Below are positions 22,452 to 29,526 of a DNA stretch of 34,023 bases, one piece after another (position 1 is the stretch's first letter; every line of letters starts with the position of its first letter). The stretch is taken from positions 1 to 34,023 of IMG/VR virus record IMGVR_UViG_3300017783_000099, one strand, 5' to 3'. A program made the position numbers and the translations under genes. This stretch comes from a virus. The notes beneath the pieces are model-generated. The model was not told where the DNA came from, did no database searches, and saw only the letters and a program-made list of their open reading frames with translations.

Positions 22452-23527
22452 GTTTATCTAAGTATACAGCAAGTTTGCCCACATATGATGTCTCCATACC
22501 TCGGGAAAGAGTAATTAAACAAAATTGCAACATCCCTGCAGGGTATAGGAGGCTTTCGTGTTATTTCGCAAATACTGCGGAAAATGGCGTTTATTTTAAA
22601 AAAGGGGAAGAAGGTGCTAAGACTATTGCACTTGGAGGCCCTTTAACAGAAGACACAATTGTAGGAAACACTGAGACTGACTTTTCTATCGCTATCGGTA
22701 CAGGTGACGATAAGAAAGGGGGTGCAGGTTTTATGGCTATTGAGAAGTTGGATGCTGAGGGAATGTTGCCAAAAGGCTTTCCTCTTAGAGACTTCTTTAC
22801 AATAACTGACAACCCTGCCTTACCAGGCACTCAAAAAATTATTAATGACGAAGGAGCAGTATTATATGTTTCTAAGTTTGAGAATGATGCAACTAGAGGA
22901 CAGTTTGTAATTAAGACAGCAGGTATAGACACCTCTGGTACACTTAATGTATTTAACGCAGGACAACCTGCTATATACAGTACTGACATCACATCTTCTT
23001 ATGAAAGTGATGCTTACACATTCTTATCATCTAATCAATATGGCGATTCGACTGTATACGGTACAGCAGGACTTGCAAATATGTTTGTCACAGCATCATC
23101 AGACGAGTCAAACGCTGTAACAGTATTAGATGCTGCTACTTCAAAAGCAGCAGGAAATGGTTCTGCAACAACCACTGTTTCTGCAACTGGTAGTGCAGTT
23201 GCTGCTAATGCAAACGTAGTTTTAAAAGCAACTACTGCATCTAACACTCATTCACTTAGAGTTACCGTAGCGAGTGGGGGAGCTAAGTCATTAGCATACT
23301 ACCACAACAATGCTGCGGTATATGGCCTACCTACAGACAATACAGCCCCTGGAGCAAACAAAATGCTTATTACAAATGCTAGCAGTCTTCTTCAGTTCTC
23401 TGATATACAAGCTGTACTAGCCCTTGTACCTGCATACGTAGATAATGCTGCTGCATCTGGAGCAGGATTAGCGGTAGGTGCTACTTATTACAACACAACT
23501 AGTAATACATATACTAGAGTAGTATAA
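22448..23527 (+). CDS. Fibre-like protein with split CNIPxGY module
   Basis: A 359-residue Ser/Thr/Ala-rich, beta-rich protein. Residues about 11-37 (PTYDVSIPRERVIKQNC, NIPAGYRRLS) match the first half of the repeat module found in the genes at 1428 and 23540. The last 35 residues (LVPAYVDNAAASGAGLAV, then GATYYNTTSNTYTRVV) match the second half. About 290 residues of repetitive fibre-like sequence lie between. This suggests an insertion into, or assembly around, the small module. The A..AGLxxGxxYY ending is common at phage fibre C-termini. The likely location is the virion surface, tail fibre or head fibre. Confidence 0.65.
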   Translation: MSLSKYTASLPTYDVSIPRERVIKQNCNIPAGYRRLSCYFANTAENGVYFKKGEEGAKTIALGGPLTEDTIVGNTETDFSIAIGTGDDKKGGAGFMAIEKLDAEGMLPKGFPLRDFFTITDNPALPGTQKIINDEGAVLYVSKFENDATRGQFVIKTAGIDTSGTLNVFNAGQPAIYSTDITSSYESDAYTFLSSNQYGDSTVYGTAGLANMFVTASSDESNAVTVLDAATSKAAGNGSATTTVSATGSAVAANANVVLKATTASNTHSLRVTVASGGAKSLAYYHNNAAVYGLPTDNTAPGANKMLITNASSLLQFSDIQAVLALVPAYVDNAAASGAGLAVGATYYNTTSNTYTRVV

Positions 23528-23539
23528 AATTAAAATATC

Positions 23540-23743
23540 ATGGCAAACTTCGATGTAGCAATAAAAAAAGATGAACTAGTCAAAGGTGGGTGTAACATAC
23601 CCAATGGCTATGTTAGATTAACTGAAGTATTAGGCTCTCTACCTGCATACGCTGATGATGCAGCTGCCAAAGCAGCTGGGTTAAAGAAATGCGATGTTTA
23701 CATTAAAACATCTACAGGTGCGATAACAGCAATACAAGCTTAA
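23540..23743 (+). CDS. Single CNIPxGY module protein, 67 residues
   Basis: This small protein is one complete copy of the module that occurs three times in the leftward gene at 1428. Its parts are FDVAIKKDELVKGGC, NIPNGYVRLTEVLG, SLPAYADDAAAKAAGLKKC and DVYIKTSTGAITAIQA. It has nothing else, so it shows the natural domain limits. Lying directly after the split-module fibre gene and before another terminator, it probably forms part of the same virion structure, perhaps as a small cap or adaptor. The stand-alone form argues that the module folds independently or as an oligomer. Confidence 0.7.
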   Translation: MANFDVAIKKDELVKGGCNIPNGYVRLTEVLGSLPAYADDAAAKAAGLKKCDVYIKTSTGAITAIQA

Positions 23744-23760
23744 TTAATTATGAAAATATG

Positions 23761-23802
23761 AACCCCATATCTCTATTAGTATTGATAGGGAGTGGGGTTT
23801 TT
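23761..23802 (+). terminator. Intrinsic terminator after the small module gene
   Basis: AACCCCA (23761-23767) pairs with TGGGGTT (23793-23799). The inner CTC/GAG and TAT/ATA arms extend the stem with small bulges, and a T run continues to 23802. It separates the module genes from the following fibre group. No promoter matching the -33/-7 pattern was seen in the 12 bases left before the next ATG. Confidence 0.7.
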
Positions 23803-23814
23803 AATATATAGAAA

Positions 23815-24429
23815 ATGGGAAAAGACGTATTAATACCAAAGAAGTGGTTATATACAGATGGCCAATGTACTTACTCTAGTAAGTATGACCTTCTGTCTAA
23901 ATATTTTATAAAATATCCAGATGTAGCAGGGACAGAAGGACAAGTTCTTTCCCTAGATGCTAGTTTAAAACCTGTATGGAAGAATGATGCTGATACAACA
24001 ACGACATCATTCAGCGTAACAAGTGTTGATGCGGGTATAGGTAGTATATTAGGAGATAAACTTATCCCTACAAAAACCGACACTAGTGGGTTAACAGTAG
24101 GTAATCCATACTATATCAGTAATAACTCAGGCGAAACTGACCTTACTGCTGTATCTGATATTACAAGTTCAACAGCAATGAGTGCAGCTATCGGGTTAGC
24201 TGTAGGTACAACAAGTGCCAGTGGTATTTTAGTTAGAGGTCTTATTAGACTAAATGCCGACCTACAACCAGGAGCAACTTTATACTTTGTAAACAATTCT
24301 CTATCTGCTACTGCACCGTCAACCACAGGTCAGTATGTTAGAATAGCGGGTTATGTTCTACAAAAAGTTAGTGCTACTAACAGTATAGTTTATTTTAACC
24401 CATCTCAAGACTTTATATTATTATCTTAA
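23815..24429 (+). CDS. Virion surface protein with KDVLIPK N-terminal module
   Basis: A 204-residue protein. Its first 34 residues (KDVLIPKKWLYTDGQCTYSS, then KYDLLSKYFIKYP) match the start of the gene at 26792, so both probably attach to the same virion site through this segment. The body is beta-rich (LTVGNPYYISNNSGETDLT, ATLYFVNNSLSATAPST) and ends QYVRIAGYVLQK, then IVYFNPSQDFILLS. That C-terminal pattern, with VRxAGYxL and YFxPSxDxI, is one I recall from many phage surface or fibre proteins. No enzyme motif is seen. It is likely one of several alternative tips or decorations on a shared base. Confidence 0.65.
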   Translation: MGKDVLIPKKWLYTDGQCTYSSKYDLLSKYFIKYPDVAGTEGQVLSLDASLKPVWKNDADTTTTSFSVTSVDAGIGSILGDKLIPTKTDTSGLTVGNPYYISNNSGETDLTAVSDITSSTAMSAAIGLAVGTTSASGILVRGLIRLNADLQPGATLYFVNNSLSATAPSTTGQYVRIAGYVLQKVSATNSIVYFNPSQDFILLS

Positions 24430-24442
24430 AATTTTAGAAAAA

Positions 24443-24727
24443 ATGGCATTACAAGGTTCAATTACATTTAAAGGTTTATCAGTACCAAAAGCATATCTTG
24501 ATATTCATAAAATTGTTATAGACGTAGAAAGCATGTCTGCTAATATGGAATACAAAGTATATGCAGACCAGAAAACATTTAAGGCTGATAAAAATGAGCA
24601 CCTTACAACTCACATAGAAGTTGTACCTGTTACTGATGCATTCATAGAGAAACTTTTATCTGCTGGTAGAAGTGAGGCTAAGAAAGCAGGTAAGAAGTAT
24701 GGAGGATTTACTGATTATAGAAGATAG
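24443..24727 (+). CDS. Hypothetical 94-residue protein in the fibre region
   Basis: A small soluble protein starting MALQGSITFKGLSVPKAYLD. It has strand-like segments (HKIVIDVES, MEYKVYADQKTF, HIEVVPVTDAF) and a basic C-terminal helix (SEAKKAGKKYGGFTDYRR). The beta-rich body suits a small virion component such as a baseplate or fibre accessory, but no family is recognised. It sits in the fibre gene group, starting behind a typical A-rich leader and ending seven bases before the first of the two tandem paralogues. Confidence 0.55.
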   Translation: MALQGSITFKGLSVPKAYLDIHKIVIDVESMSANMEYKVYADQKTFKADKNEHLTTHIEVVPVTDAFIEKLLSAGRSEAKKAGKKYGGFTDYRR

Positions 24728-24733
24728 TAATCT

Positions 24734-25615
24734 GTGCCTAATATAGATAGACTTAATGGAGTAACAGCTACTGGTATTGCATCAGTAGATAACCATAATG
24801 CATCTGCTATTACAAGCATTAATGGACAAGACTTGGTTACGTCTACATTATTATTAGATTTATATGGTGCTAATGTAGCTGCTGCTTATTCAGTTAGAAA
24901 ACTATCTGTATCTTATTCAGGCTCTTCAATTAGAGTAAGAAGAAGTTCAGATAATTCTGAACAGGATATAGGGTTTGATGGTAATGGCGATTTAGATACA
25001 TCAGCATTAACCACTTTTGTAGGAGCTAATAATGGGTTAGTAGTAAAGTGGTATGACCAAAGTGGCAACTCAAATGATGGTGTCCAAACAGGTAGCAGTT
25101 TGCAAAGTCATATTGTAGCAGGGGGTGTAATCAGTACTCATGGTGGTAAACCTGCTGTTACACAAACTTCAGCTATTGGTAATCCAAGTAATCAGTTCCT
25201 AGATGTTTCTTCAATTAGTGCAGTACATAACTTTATTGTATTTCAACAACCTGCGGCAGGGGGAGGTAGAGCATACTATGCAGAGTCTGCAAGTAAAGCA
25301 TTGAAACTTGATGGATTCAGAATTGACTATGATGATGGGGTTAATCCACGTATAGATGGAGTTGCTAATATTAGAACTGATTATGTATTAAGTGAGGTTA
25401 AGTCATTAAGTGGTACAGTTACAAGTATAATTAATGGGTCAACAGATGCAAGTGGTACTGCAAACACATTAAGCGTTGAAGCACTAATGGGTTATCCAAC
25501 AGCAGGAGGAGGTATTATTGCTTTGATGCAAGAGATGATATTCTTTAGTGCAGATAAATCTTCTGATGCAGCAGCTATATCTACAGATATAAATACCTAT
25601 TACTCAATTTATTAA
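24734..25615 (+). CDS. Arabinofuranosidase/LamG-like fibre protein, copy 1
   Basis: A 293-residue protein with a GTG start. The start is supported by the next gene, which begins with the same MPNID...LN...V sequence from an ATG. After about 35 residues comes AAYSVRKLSVSYSGSSIRVR, then SEQDIGFDGNGDLD and VVKWYDQSGNSNDGVQ (to about residue 115). This is the signature of a carbohydrate-binding domain related to alpha-L-arabinofuranosidase B and LamG-type jelly rolls, frequent in phage fibres. The middle differs strongly from copy 2, while the end (DINTYYSIY) is again identical. Receptor or polysaccharide binding is therefore likely; catalytic activity is not shown. Confidence 0.7.
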   Translation: MPNIDRLNGVTATGIASVDNHNASAITSINGQDLVTSTLLLDLYGANVAAAYSVRKLSVSYSGSSIRVRRSSDNSEQDIGFDGNGDLDTSALTTFVGANNGLVVKWYDQSGNSNDGVQTGSSLQSHIVAGGVISTHGGKPAVTQTSAIGNPSNQFLDVSSISAVHNFIVFQQPAAGGGRAYYAESASKALKLDGFRIDYDDGVNPRIDGVANIRTDYVLSEVKSLSGTVTSIINGSTDASGTANTLSVEALMGYPTAGGGIIALMQEMIFFSADKSSDAAAISTDINTYYSIY

Positions 25616-25620
25616 TCATG
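25601..25620 (+). repeat. Direct repeat, left copy (paralogue junction)
   Basis: A 20-base sequence covering the last codons of copy 1, its stop and the next ATG. It matches 26491-26510 at 19 of 20 positions. The two copies bracket the 25618 gene and mark the ends of an approximately 890-base unit that looks like a tandem duplication. Confidence 0.6.
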
Positions 25621-26505
25621 CCTAATATAGATAAATTAAATAGCGTAGCTGTTGCTAATATGTCATCTGTTGATGGACACAATGCATCTGCTATTGCAAG
25701 CATTAATGGTCAAGACTTAGTTACTGCTAGTTTTCTATTAGATACTTATGGTGTTGGTATTGCTGCCGCATATTCAGTAAGAAAACTACGTACTGCATAT
25801 ACAGGTTCAGCATTTAGACTTAGGCGTGACTCAGATAATACAGAGCAAGATATTGGTTTTGATAGTAGTGGGAATCTTGATGAGTCTGCACTCACTACTT
25901 TTGTAGGTGCTAACAATGGATTTATTGTAACGTGGTACGACCAAACAACCAACGGAAACGATGCAACACAAGCAACAACATCAAGACAGATGCGTGTTGT
26001 TAGTTCAGGAACGGTTGAAAAAATAGGGACTAAAGTTGCACCTGATGCTTATGCTACAAGAACTTTTTACGTGCCAAGTACTGTTATATCAGTAACACCT
26101 CCACAGACTACGATTGGCGTAATTAAACCTGACGCAACAAGTGGTAATTTCCATTTTATGGGCGAAAATCTTACAGGCACTTATAGGTTTGGAGGACACA
26201 ATGACAGACTGTTTCTACACGGAGGCTCACAAATTAGCACCTCAGACGGTGCTATTGCACAAGCACATATGATTGCGGTAGGGTTGTGTAATGGTGCGAG
26301 TTCATATATTAGAGCAAATGGCTCAGAGCTTGCGACAGGAAACACAAGCGGAAACAGCTATTCTATTAATGCAATTTTTGGGGGCTATAATAGTTCGTCA
26401 AATATGAAAGGGCCCATGCAGGAGATACTAATATACACGGCAGATAAATCCACGGATATTGCTGATATAGAGACAGACATTAACACATACTATTCAATTT
26501 ATTAA
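25618..26505 (+). CDS. Arabinofuranosidase/LamG-like fibre protein, copy 2
   Basis: A 295-residue paralogue of the preceding gene. The first roughly 115 residues are closely similar (SVRKLRTAYTGSAFRLRRDS, EQDIGFDSSGNLDESAL, FIVTWYDQTTNGNDATQ), and the last 25 are similar (YTADKSTDIADIETDINTYY). The central region is unrelated at first sight: VISVTPPQTTIGVIKPD then FHFMGENLTGTYRFGGHNDR. Conserved ends with a divergent centre point to duplication followed by change of the receptor-contact part, or exchange of the central segment. It probably forms the same type of fibre or tip as copy 1, with different specificity. Confidence 0.7.
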   Translation: MPNIDKLNSVAVANMSSVDGHNASAIASINGQDLVTASFLLDTYGVGIAAAYSVRKLRTAYTGSAFRLRRDSDNTEQDIGFDSSGNLDESALTTFVGANNGFIVTWYDQTTNGNDATQATTSRQMRVVSSGTVEKIGTKVAPDAYATRTFYVPSTVISVTPPQTTIGVIKPDATSGNFHFMGENLTGTYRFGGHNDRLFLHGGSQISTSDGAIAQAHMIAVGLCNGASSYIRANGSELATGNTSGNSYSINAIFGGYNSSSNMKGPMQEILIYTADKSTDIADIETDINTYYSIY

Positions 26506-26510
26506 TCATG
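26491..26510 (+). repeat. Direct repeat, right copy (paralogue junction)
   Basis: This is the second copy of the 20-base sequence at 25601-25620, with one difference. It covers the end of copy 2 and the ATG of the following gene, which is not a paralogue, so the repeat marks the right end of the duplicated unit. Confidence 0.6.
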
Positions 26511-26792
26511 CATTTATATTATCCATTTCCAAATGAAGCAGCTGCTATCACAGCAAGTGAAGATATTTACGACCTAAATGCTCCTCCAAGAGATGAGCGT
26601 GTAACGTTATATGCATTTGATTGGTTCCCCAACTCAGGAGACCCAACATATGTTCTTGCTTGGCAAGATGAGCCACAAACATTTAATACAGGAGATATAC
26701 TAGACGGAATTACAGCACTTACAGAAGAAGAAGCTATTGATGCTGGTTATCAACTGGGTGATGACCACAGTGGTATGAGGAACTTAGAATAA
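26508..26792 (+). CDS. Hypothetical 94-residue acidic protein in the fibre region
   Basis: An acidic, aromatic-rich small protein starting MHLYYPFPNEAAAITASEDI. It has a strand-like VTLYAFDWFPNSGDPTYVLA and a C-terminal acidic tail (TEEEAIDAGYQLGDD). No known domain is recognised. Its size and place between fibre genes suggest a chaperone or adaptor for fibre assembly, as many phage fibres need one; this is inference. Its stop overlaps the ATG of the C1q-like gene by one base (TAATG), so the two are probably made together. Confidence 0.55.
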   Translation: MHLYYPFPNEAAAITASEDIYDLNAPPRDERVTLYAFDWFPNSGDPTYVLAWQDEPQTFNTGDILDGITALTEEEAIDAGYQLGDDHSGMRNLE

Positions 26793-27346
26793 TGGCACAC
26801 AGAAGCAAAGACATATTAATACCAAAAACTTGGGTAACTGATGGCACTTGCACTGTTAGCAGTAAGTATACTTCCCTACAAGACTTTTTTGATAAGTATA
26901 GAACAGCCTATGCTGAAATGTATTCTGTAAATGGAGGACAAACTTTTGAAATAAATGCTACATCTTTTACTCCGTTAGAAAATACAGACCGAAGTGAGTT
27001 CTATAATATCGACTATGAAGCACCAGTAGGTACCTATGGAGATAGCTTTGTAATTAAGATACCAGGGACATATCAATTTGTTGGGGCTTTTGCAATATCA
27101 GTTAGTCAAAATAATGTAGATGTAGAGACTGGTGTATTTCATAATGATGTTGAAGTACCAGAAAGCCAAAGTATAAGGTCTTTTCAAGGTGTTAATGCAT
27201 CAGGGGCATTTGCAATAACATTTTTAAAACATCTACAAGTAGGAGACAAAATAGATGTAAGGTTTAAAGGTTCAGGTACTTTTGATGTGACAGCGGAAGC
27301 AATATCATTTAATTTAGAACTTTTAAGGCCGCATGACGGAGTATAA
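26792..27346 (+). CDS. C1q/TNF-like surface protein with KDILIPK N-terminal module
   Basis: A 184-residue protein. Residues 6-36 (KDILIPKTWVTDGTCTVSSK and the helix SLQDFFDKY) match the N-terminus of the gene at 23815. The rest reads as a jelly-roll: AEMYSVNGGQTFEINA, then IKIPGTYQFVGAFAISVSQN, NVDVETGVFHNDVEV, FLKHLQVGDKIDVRFKG and ISFNLELLR. This strand order is typical of C1q/TNF-like trimeric domains found on phage fibres and capsids. Likely a trimeric surface protein that uses the shared N-terminus to dock. No catalytic role is expected. Confidence 0.65.
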   Translation: MAHRSKDILIPKTWVTDGTCTVSSKYTSLQDFFDKYRTAYAEMYSVNGGQTFEINATSFTPLENTDRSEFYNIDYEAPVGTYGDSFVIKIPGTYQFVGAFAISVSQNNVDVETGVFHNDVEVPESQSIRSFQGVNASGAFAITFLKHLQVGDKIDVRFKGSGTFDVTAEAISFNLELLRPHDGV

Positions 27347-27357
27347 AATAAGAAAAT

Positions 27358-27951
27358 ATGGTTGATTTATGGATAGCCTTGGTGGGGCTTTTGAGTGTAT
27401 TTGTAGGAGGAATGCTAGGAGTTATAAGTTCAAACTTTGAGGCATTTAAATATATGGTTCCTAAGAAGTGGAGAAAAGAAACTGATTTTGGGCAAGTGGT
27501 ATCCACAAAGCTGCATCTTGATACATTAGCTAGATTGCTACAAAACAGGGCTAATGTTAACAAAGCGGTCCTTGTGCACGTATCTAACGGAGGTACGATG
27601 GTGAAACCAGAGGGGCTTCTGTATGGAACAATTATCAACCCTACAGAATTTACTCACACATTTAACAAACAAACTCTTGATAACGAGTACATACATATGG
27701 TACAAGAAATATATCAAGATGGTAAAACAAAAAGAAGTGTAAAGGAATTGAATAAAAAAGGGTTACTTCGTCCTTTATTGGTAACGCAAAAAGTGTCAGA
27801 AACACATTGTTTCCATGTAAAGGAAATCCACAATAAAAACAATTTCTGTTACATCTTCTTGGCTGTTGACGTTCACATGGGTGCAACACTAAATGACGAG
27901 GATTTTGATGCAATCAGGAACGTCATCAGTCAGATACAAAACATATTGTAA
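27358..27951 (+). CDS. Membrane-anchored protein with GAF-like cytoplasmic domain
   Basis: A 197-residue protein. An N-terminal hydrophobic helix (WIALVGLLSVFVGGMLGVIS, about residues 5-24) is followed by a soluble domain of about 150 residues. This domain has HLDTLARLLQNRANVNKAVL, VHVSNGG, and a C-terminal helix (DFDAIRNVISQIQNIL). The helix, then [AV]xxVHVSNGG strand, resembles GAF-like domains of phage membrane proteins near lysis genes. The next two genes encode a membrane/coiled-coil protein and a signal-peptide protein, which suggests a lysis or cell-surface module. The GAF label is tentative; the membrane anchor is clear. Confidence 0.55.
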   Translation: MVDLWIALVGLLSVFVGGMLGVISSNFEAFKYMVPKKWRKETDFGQVVSTKLHLDTLARLLQNRANVNKAVLVHVSNGGTMVKPEGLLYGTIINPTEFTHTFNKQTLDNEYIHMVQEIYQDGKTKRSVKELNKKGLLRPLLVTQKVSETHCFHVKEIHNKNNFCYIFLAVDVHMGATLNDEDFDAIRNVISQIQNIL

Positions 27952-28358
27952 TGAATTTGGATATTAAGAATATTTTACGTAAATTCGAAGAGCGTGGAGG
28001 AAACAAAATATTGGACTTCCTCCTTCGTCTTTCTATCCTATGCATTTTGATAGGAATACTGTTCACTAAGGGTTGCAACTCAAAAGACAGTTACATAGAC
28101 AAAGACATTATCAACAAACGTAAGAAAGTAGAGAAAGAGCTCGATGCTCTTCTTGAAATGACCAAAAATATAGAAAGCAGTCAGTCTAAAATGGACAGTC
28201 TGCAAATAAGTATTTATAACGAATTAACCAATTTTGAAAACCTACTAACTGAAAACATTTATGAAACCGATTCTACTCTTATTATTATTCGCAATACTCC
28301 CTTGGACAGTATACTCTCAGGAATCCCCGAATATAGTGGAGACTCTGGAGGTCTTTAG
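27951..28358 (+). CDS. Inner-membrane coiled-coil protein, spanin-like
   Basis: A 135-residue protein with a charged N-terminus (MNLDIKNILRKFEERGGNK). A hydrophobic helix (LDFLLRLSILCILIGILFTK, about residues 21-40) follows, and then a Lys/Glu/Asp-rich coiled-coil periplasmic-type region (KRKKVEKELDALLEMTKN). The topology matches the i-spanin type used by phages of Gram-negative hosts to fuse the membranes at lysis. An alternative reading is a lipoprotein, because Cys follows the helix (FTKGCNS), but Lys at -2 and the long N-terminus argue against it. The last 98 bases overlap the next gene in another frame, as in Rz/Rz1 pairs. Confidence 0.5.
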   Translation: MNLDIKNILRKFEERGGNKILDFLLRLSILCILIGILFTKGCNSKDSYIDKDIINKRKKVEKELDALLEMTKNIESSQSKMDSLQISIYNELTNFENLLTENIYETDSTLIIIRNTPLDSILSGIPEYSGDSGGL

Positions 28359-28728
28359 GTTTGAAGCTGATGACACCACGTATGTGATGTTCTATGCTGA
28401 CGACTACAAAAGACTTCTTGAAATCGGTAGAGAAAATGTTTTATTGAACGAAATAAAAGACTCTCTCACAATAAGTTACGATGCGCTTGTGGGTAACATT
28501 GACATGTTTGTGATGGAGTACGAAACACTTTTGGAAAACCTAGACTCTCTAAAATTAATTGCTACGGACCTACAAAAGAGTTTCAAAAAGTATACGGATG
28601 TTACTGAAGACAAACTAGAGAAGGCGGTGAGAAAATGGTATCGGTGGAGGTCAGTCGGAATGACATCTTTAGGTTTTAACTTCATACAGGTTGGAGCCAT
28701 AGTAACGACTATTAAACTATTGAAATGA
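28261..28728 (+). CDS. Exported coiled-coil protein overlapping its neighbour, spanin-partner candidate
   Basis: A 155-residue protein. A signal peptide (MKPILLLLLFAILPWTVYSQ, cleavage after YS or nearby) precedes a helical periplasmic-type region (YETLLENLDSLKLIATDLQK), and a C-terminal hydrophobic helix follows (SVGMTSLGFNFIQVGAIVT). N-terminal export signal, coiled coil and C-terminal membrane segment recall unimolecular spanins, but there is no Cys after the signal peptide, so no outer-membrane lipid anchor is visible. It starts inside the preceding gene, 98 bases before that stop, in a different frame. Its TGA overlaps the next ATG (ATGA). The lysis role is an inference from this architecture. 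Confidence 0.5.
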   Translation: MKPILLLLLFAILPWTVYSQESPNIVETLEVFRFEADDTTYVMFYADDYKRLLEIGRENVLLNEIKDSLTISYDALVGNIDMFVMEYETLLENLDSLKLIATDLQKSFKKYTDVTEDKLEKAVRKWYRWRSVGMTSLGFNFIQVGAIVTTIKLLK

Positions 28729-29300
28729 GCAGTGGATTAGACCCAGTATTAAATTTTGAAGTATTTCCTACGTATGATGCTAGGATACTTATACTTGCGG
28801 ACATCTCTATTTGGAAACATCTAGTAGATGACCCTACGTATATTGATATAACTATTCCTGGGTCACAATCAGCAGTAAGACACAGTTACCCAAAGGGTAA
28901 GGTTACTACCTACAACGCATCCTCATTAAACTACGGTTGCTCAAGCGGGTGTGACGATGATTTACCTGATTTACCAGACGGTATATACAAGATTAAAATA
29001 TTTGTATGTGAGGGTACACAGTTCTCATATGAAAGACATTATTTAAGAACAGTAAGGCTAGAACTAAGAATACAGAAACAAATTATGGGTCTTAACCTAG
29101 AATGCGTTCCTGACTCTAGCTGTTTAAATAAAATAATGCAAGCTGAGTTTATGATTAGAGGGGCTAAAGCTGATATGCTTTTTGGTAACATAAAAGCTGC
29201 TAAAAGAAAATACGATTTGGCAATGGATATTGTCGATGATTTAGAACACTGCGATTGCGGAGAAGACTGCGGAAATGGACACACTACAACGTCATATTAA
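28725..29300 (+). CDS. Conserved virion-region protein of Bacteroidota phages
   Basis: A 191-residue protein. Order: an opening beta strand with LNFEVFPTYDARILILADIS, IDITIPGSQ, a DLPDGIYKIKIFVCEG segment (about residues 85-100), YERHYLRTVRLEL, and a helical C-terminal half (MIRGAKADMLFGNIKAAKRK). It ends with CDCGEDCGNG. I recall the LPDGxYxIKxxVC, HLRTxxLE and late AxAD...A...Y helix pattern from uncharacterised virion-region proteins in Bacteroidota phages. It may link the Cys-rich fibre proteins that follow to the tail. The paired Cys may bind metal or form bonds. Function unknown. Confidence 0.6.
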   Translation: MSSGLDPVLNFEVFPTYDARILILADISIWKHLVDDPTYIDITIPGSQSAVRHSYPKGKVTTYNASSLNYGCSSGCDDDLPDLPDGIYKIKIFVCEGTQFSYERHYLRTVRLELRIQKQIMGLNLECVPDSSCLNKIMQAEFMIRGAKADMLFGNIKAAKRKYDLAMDIVDDLEHCDCGEDCGNGHTTTSY

Positions 29301-29526
29301 TACACAAAACTCTATCTACGAAAAGATACAGAGGCACTATCAGAACAAGTCTGATGGTCTACTTCATAAGTATGTTTTCGACAAGGAATATAGTTTTGAC
29401 ATACCTGATTATTTTGTAGTAAAAGCTATGGAACACATTATATGCCAAGACCTTGATTGTGACTATACAGTTTCCGATTGCATGCTAGAAGAAATGAATA
29501 TATACCTAGAAAAAAATAAAAAATGA
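29275..29526 (+). CDS. Hypothetical 83-residue protein
   Basis: A small helical protein with many aromatic residues. It starts MDTLQRHINTQNSIYEKIQR, contains YVFDKEYSFDIPDYFVVKAM, and ends CDYTVSDCMLEEMNIYLEKN. It begins 26 bases inside the preceding gene in another frame, and its stop overlaps the next ATG (ATGA at 29523-29526), so its expression is closely tied to both neighbours. No family is recognised. Three Cys lie in the C-terminal third, in keeping with the Cys-rich character of the next genes. Confidence 0.6.
   Translation: MDTLQRHINTQNSIYEKIQRHYQNKSDGLLHKYVFDKEYSFDIPDYFVVKAMEHIICQDLDCDYTVSDCMLEEMNIYLEKNKK

Noticed and set aside
23744-23814. Small gene between the module gene and 23815
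   Set aside because: The only ATG frames stop after a few codons, and the stretch is taken up by a terminator.
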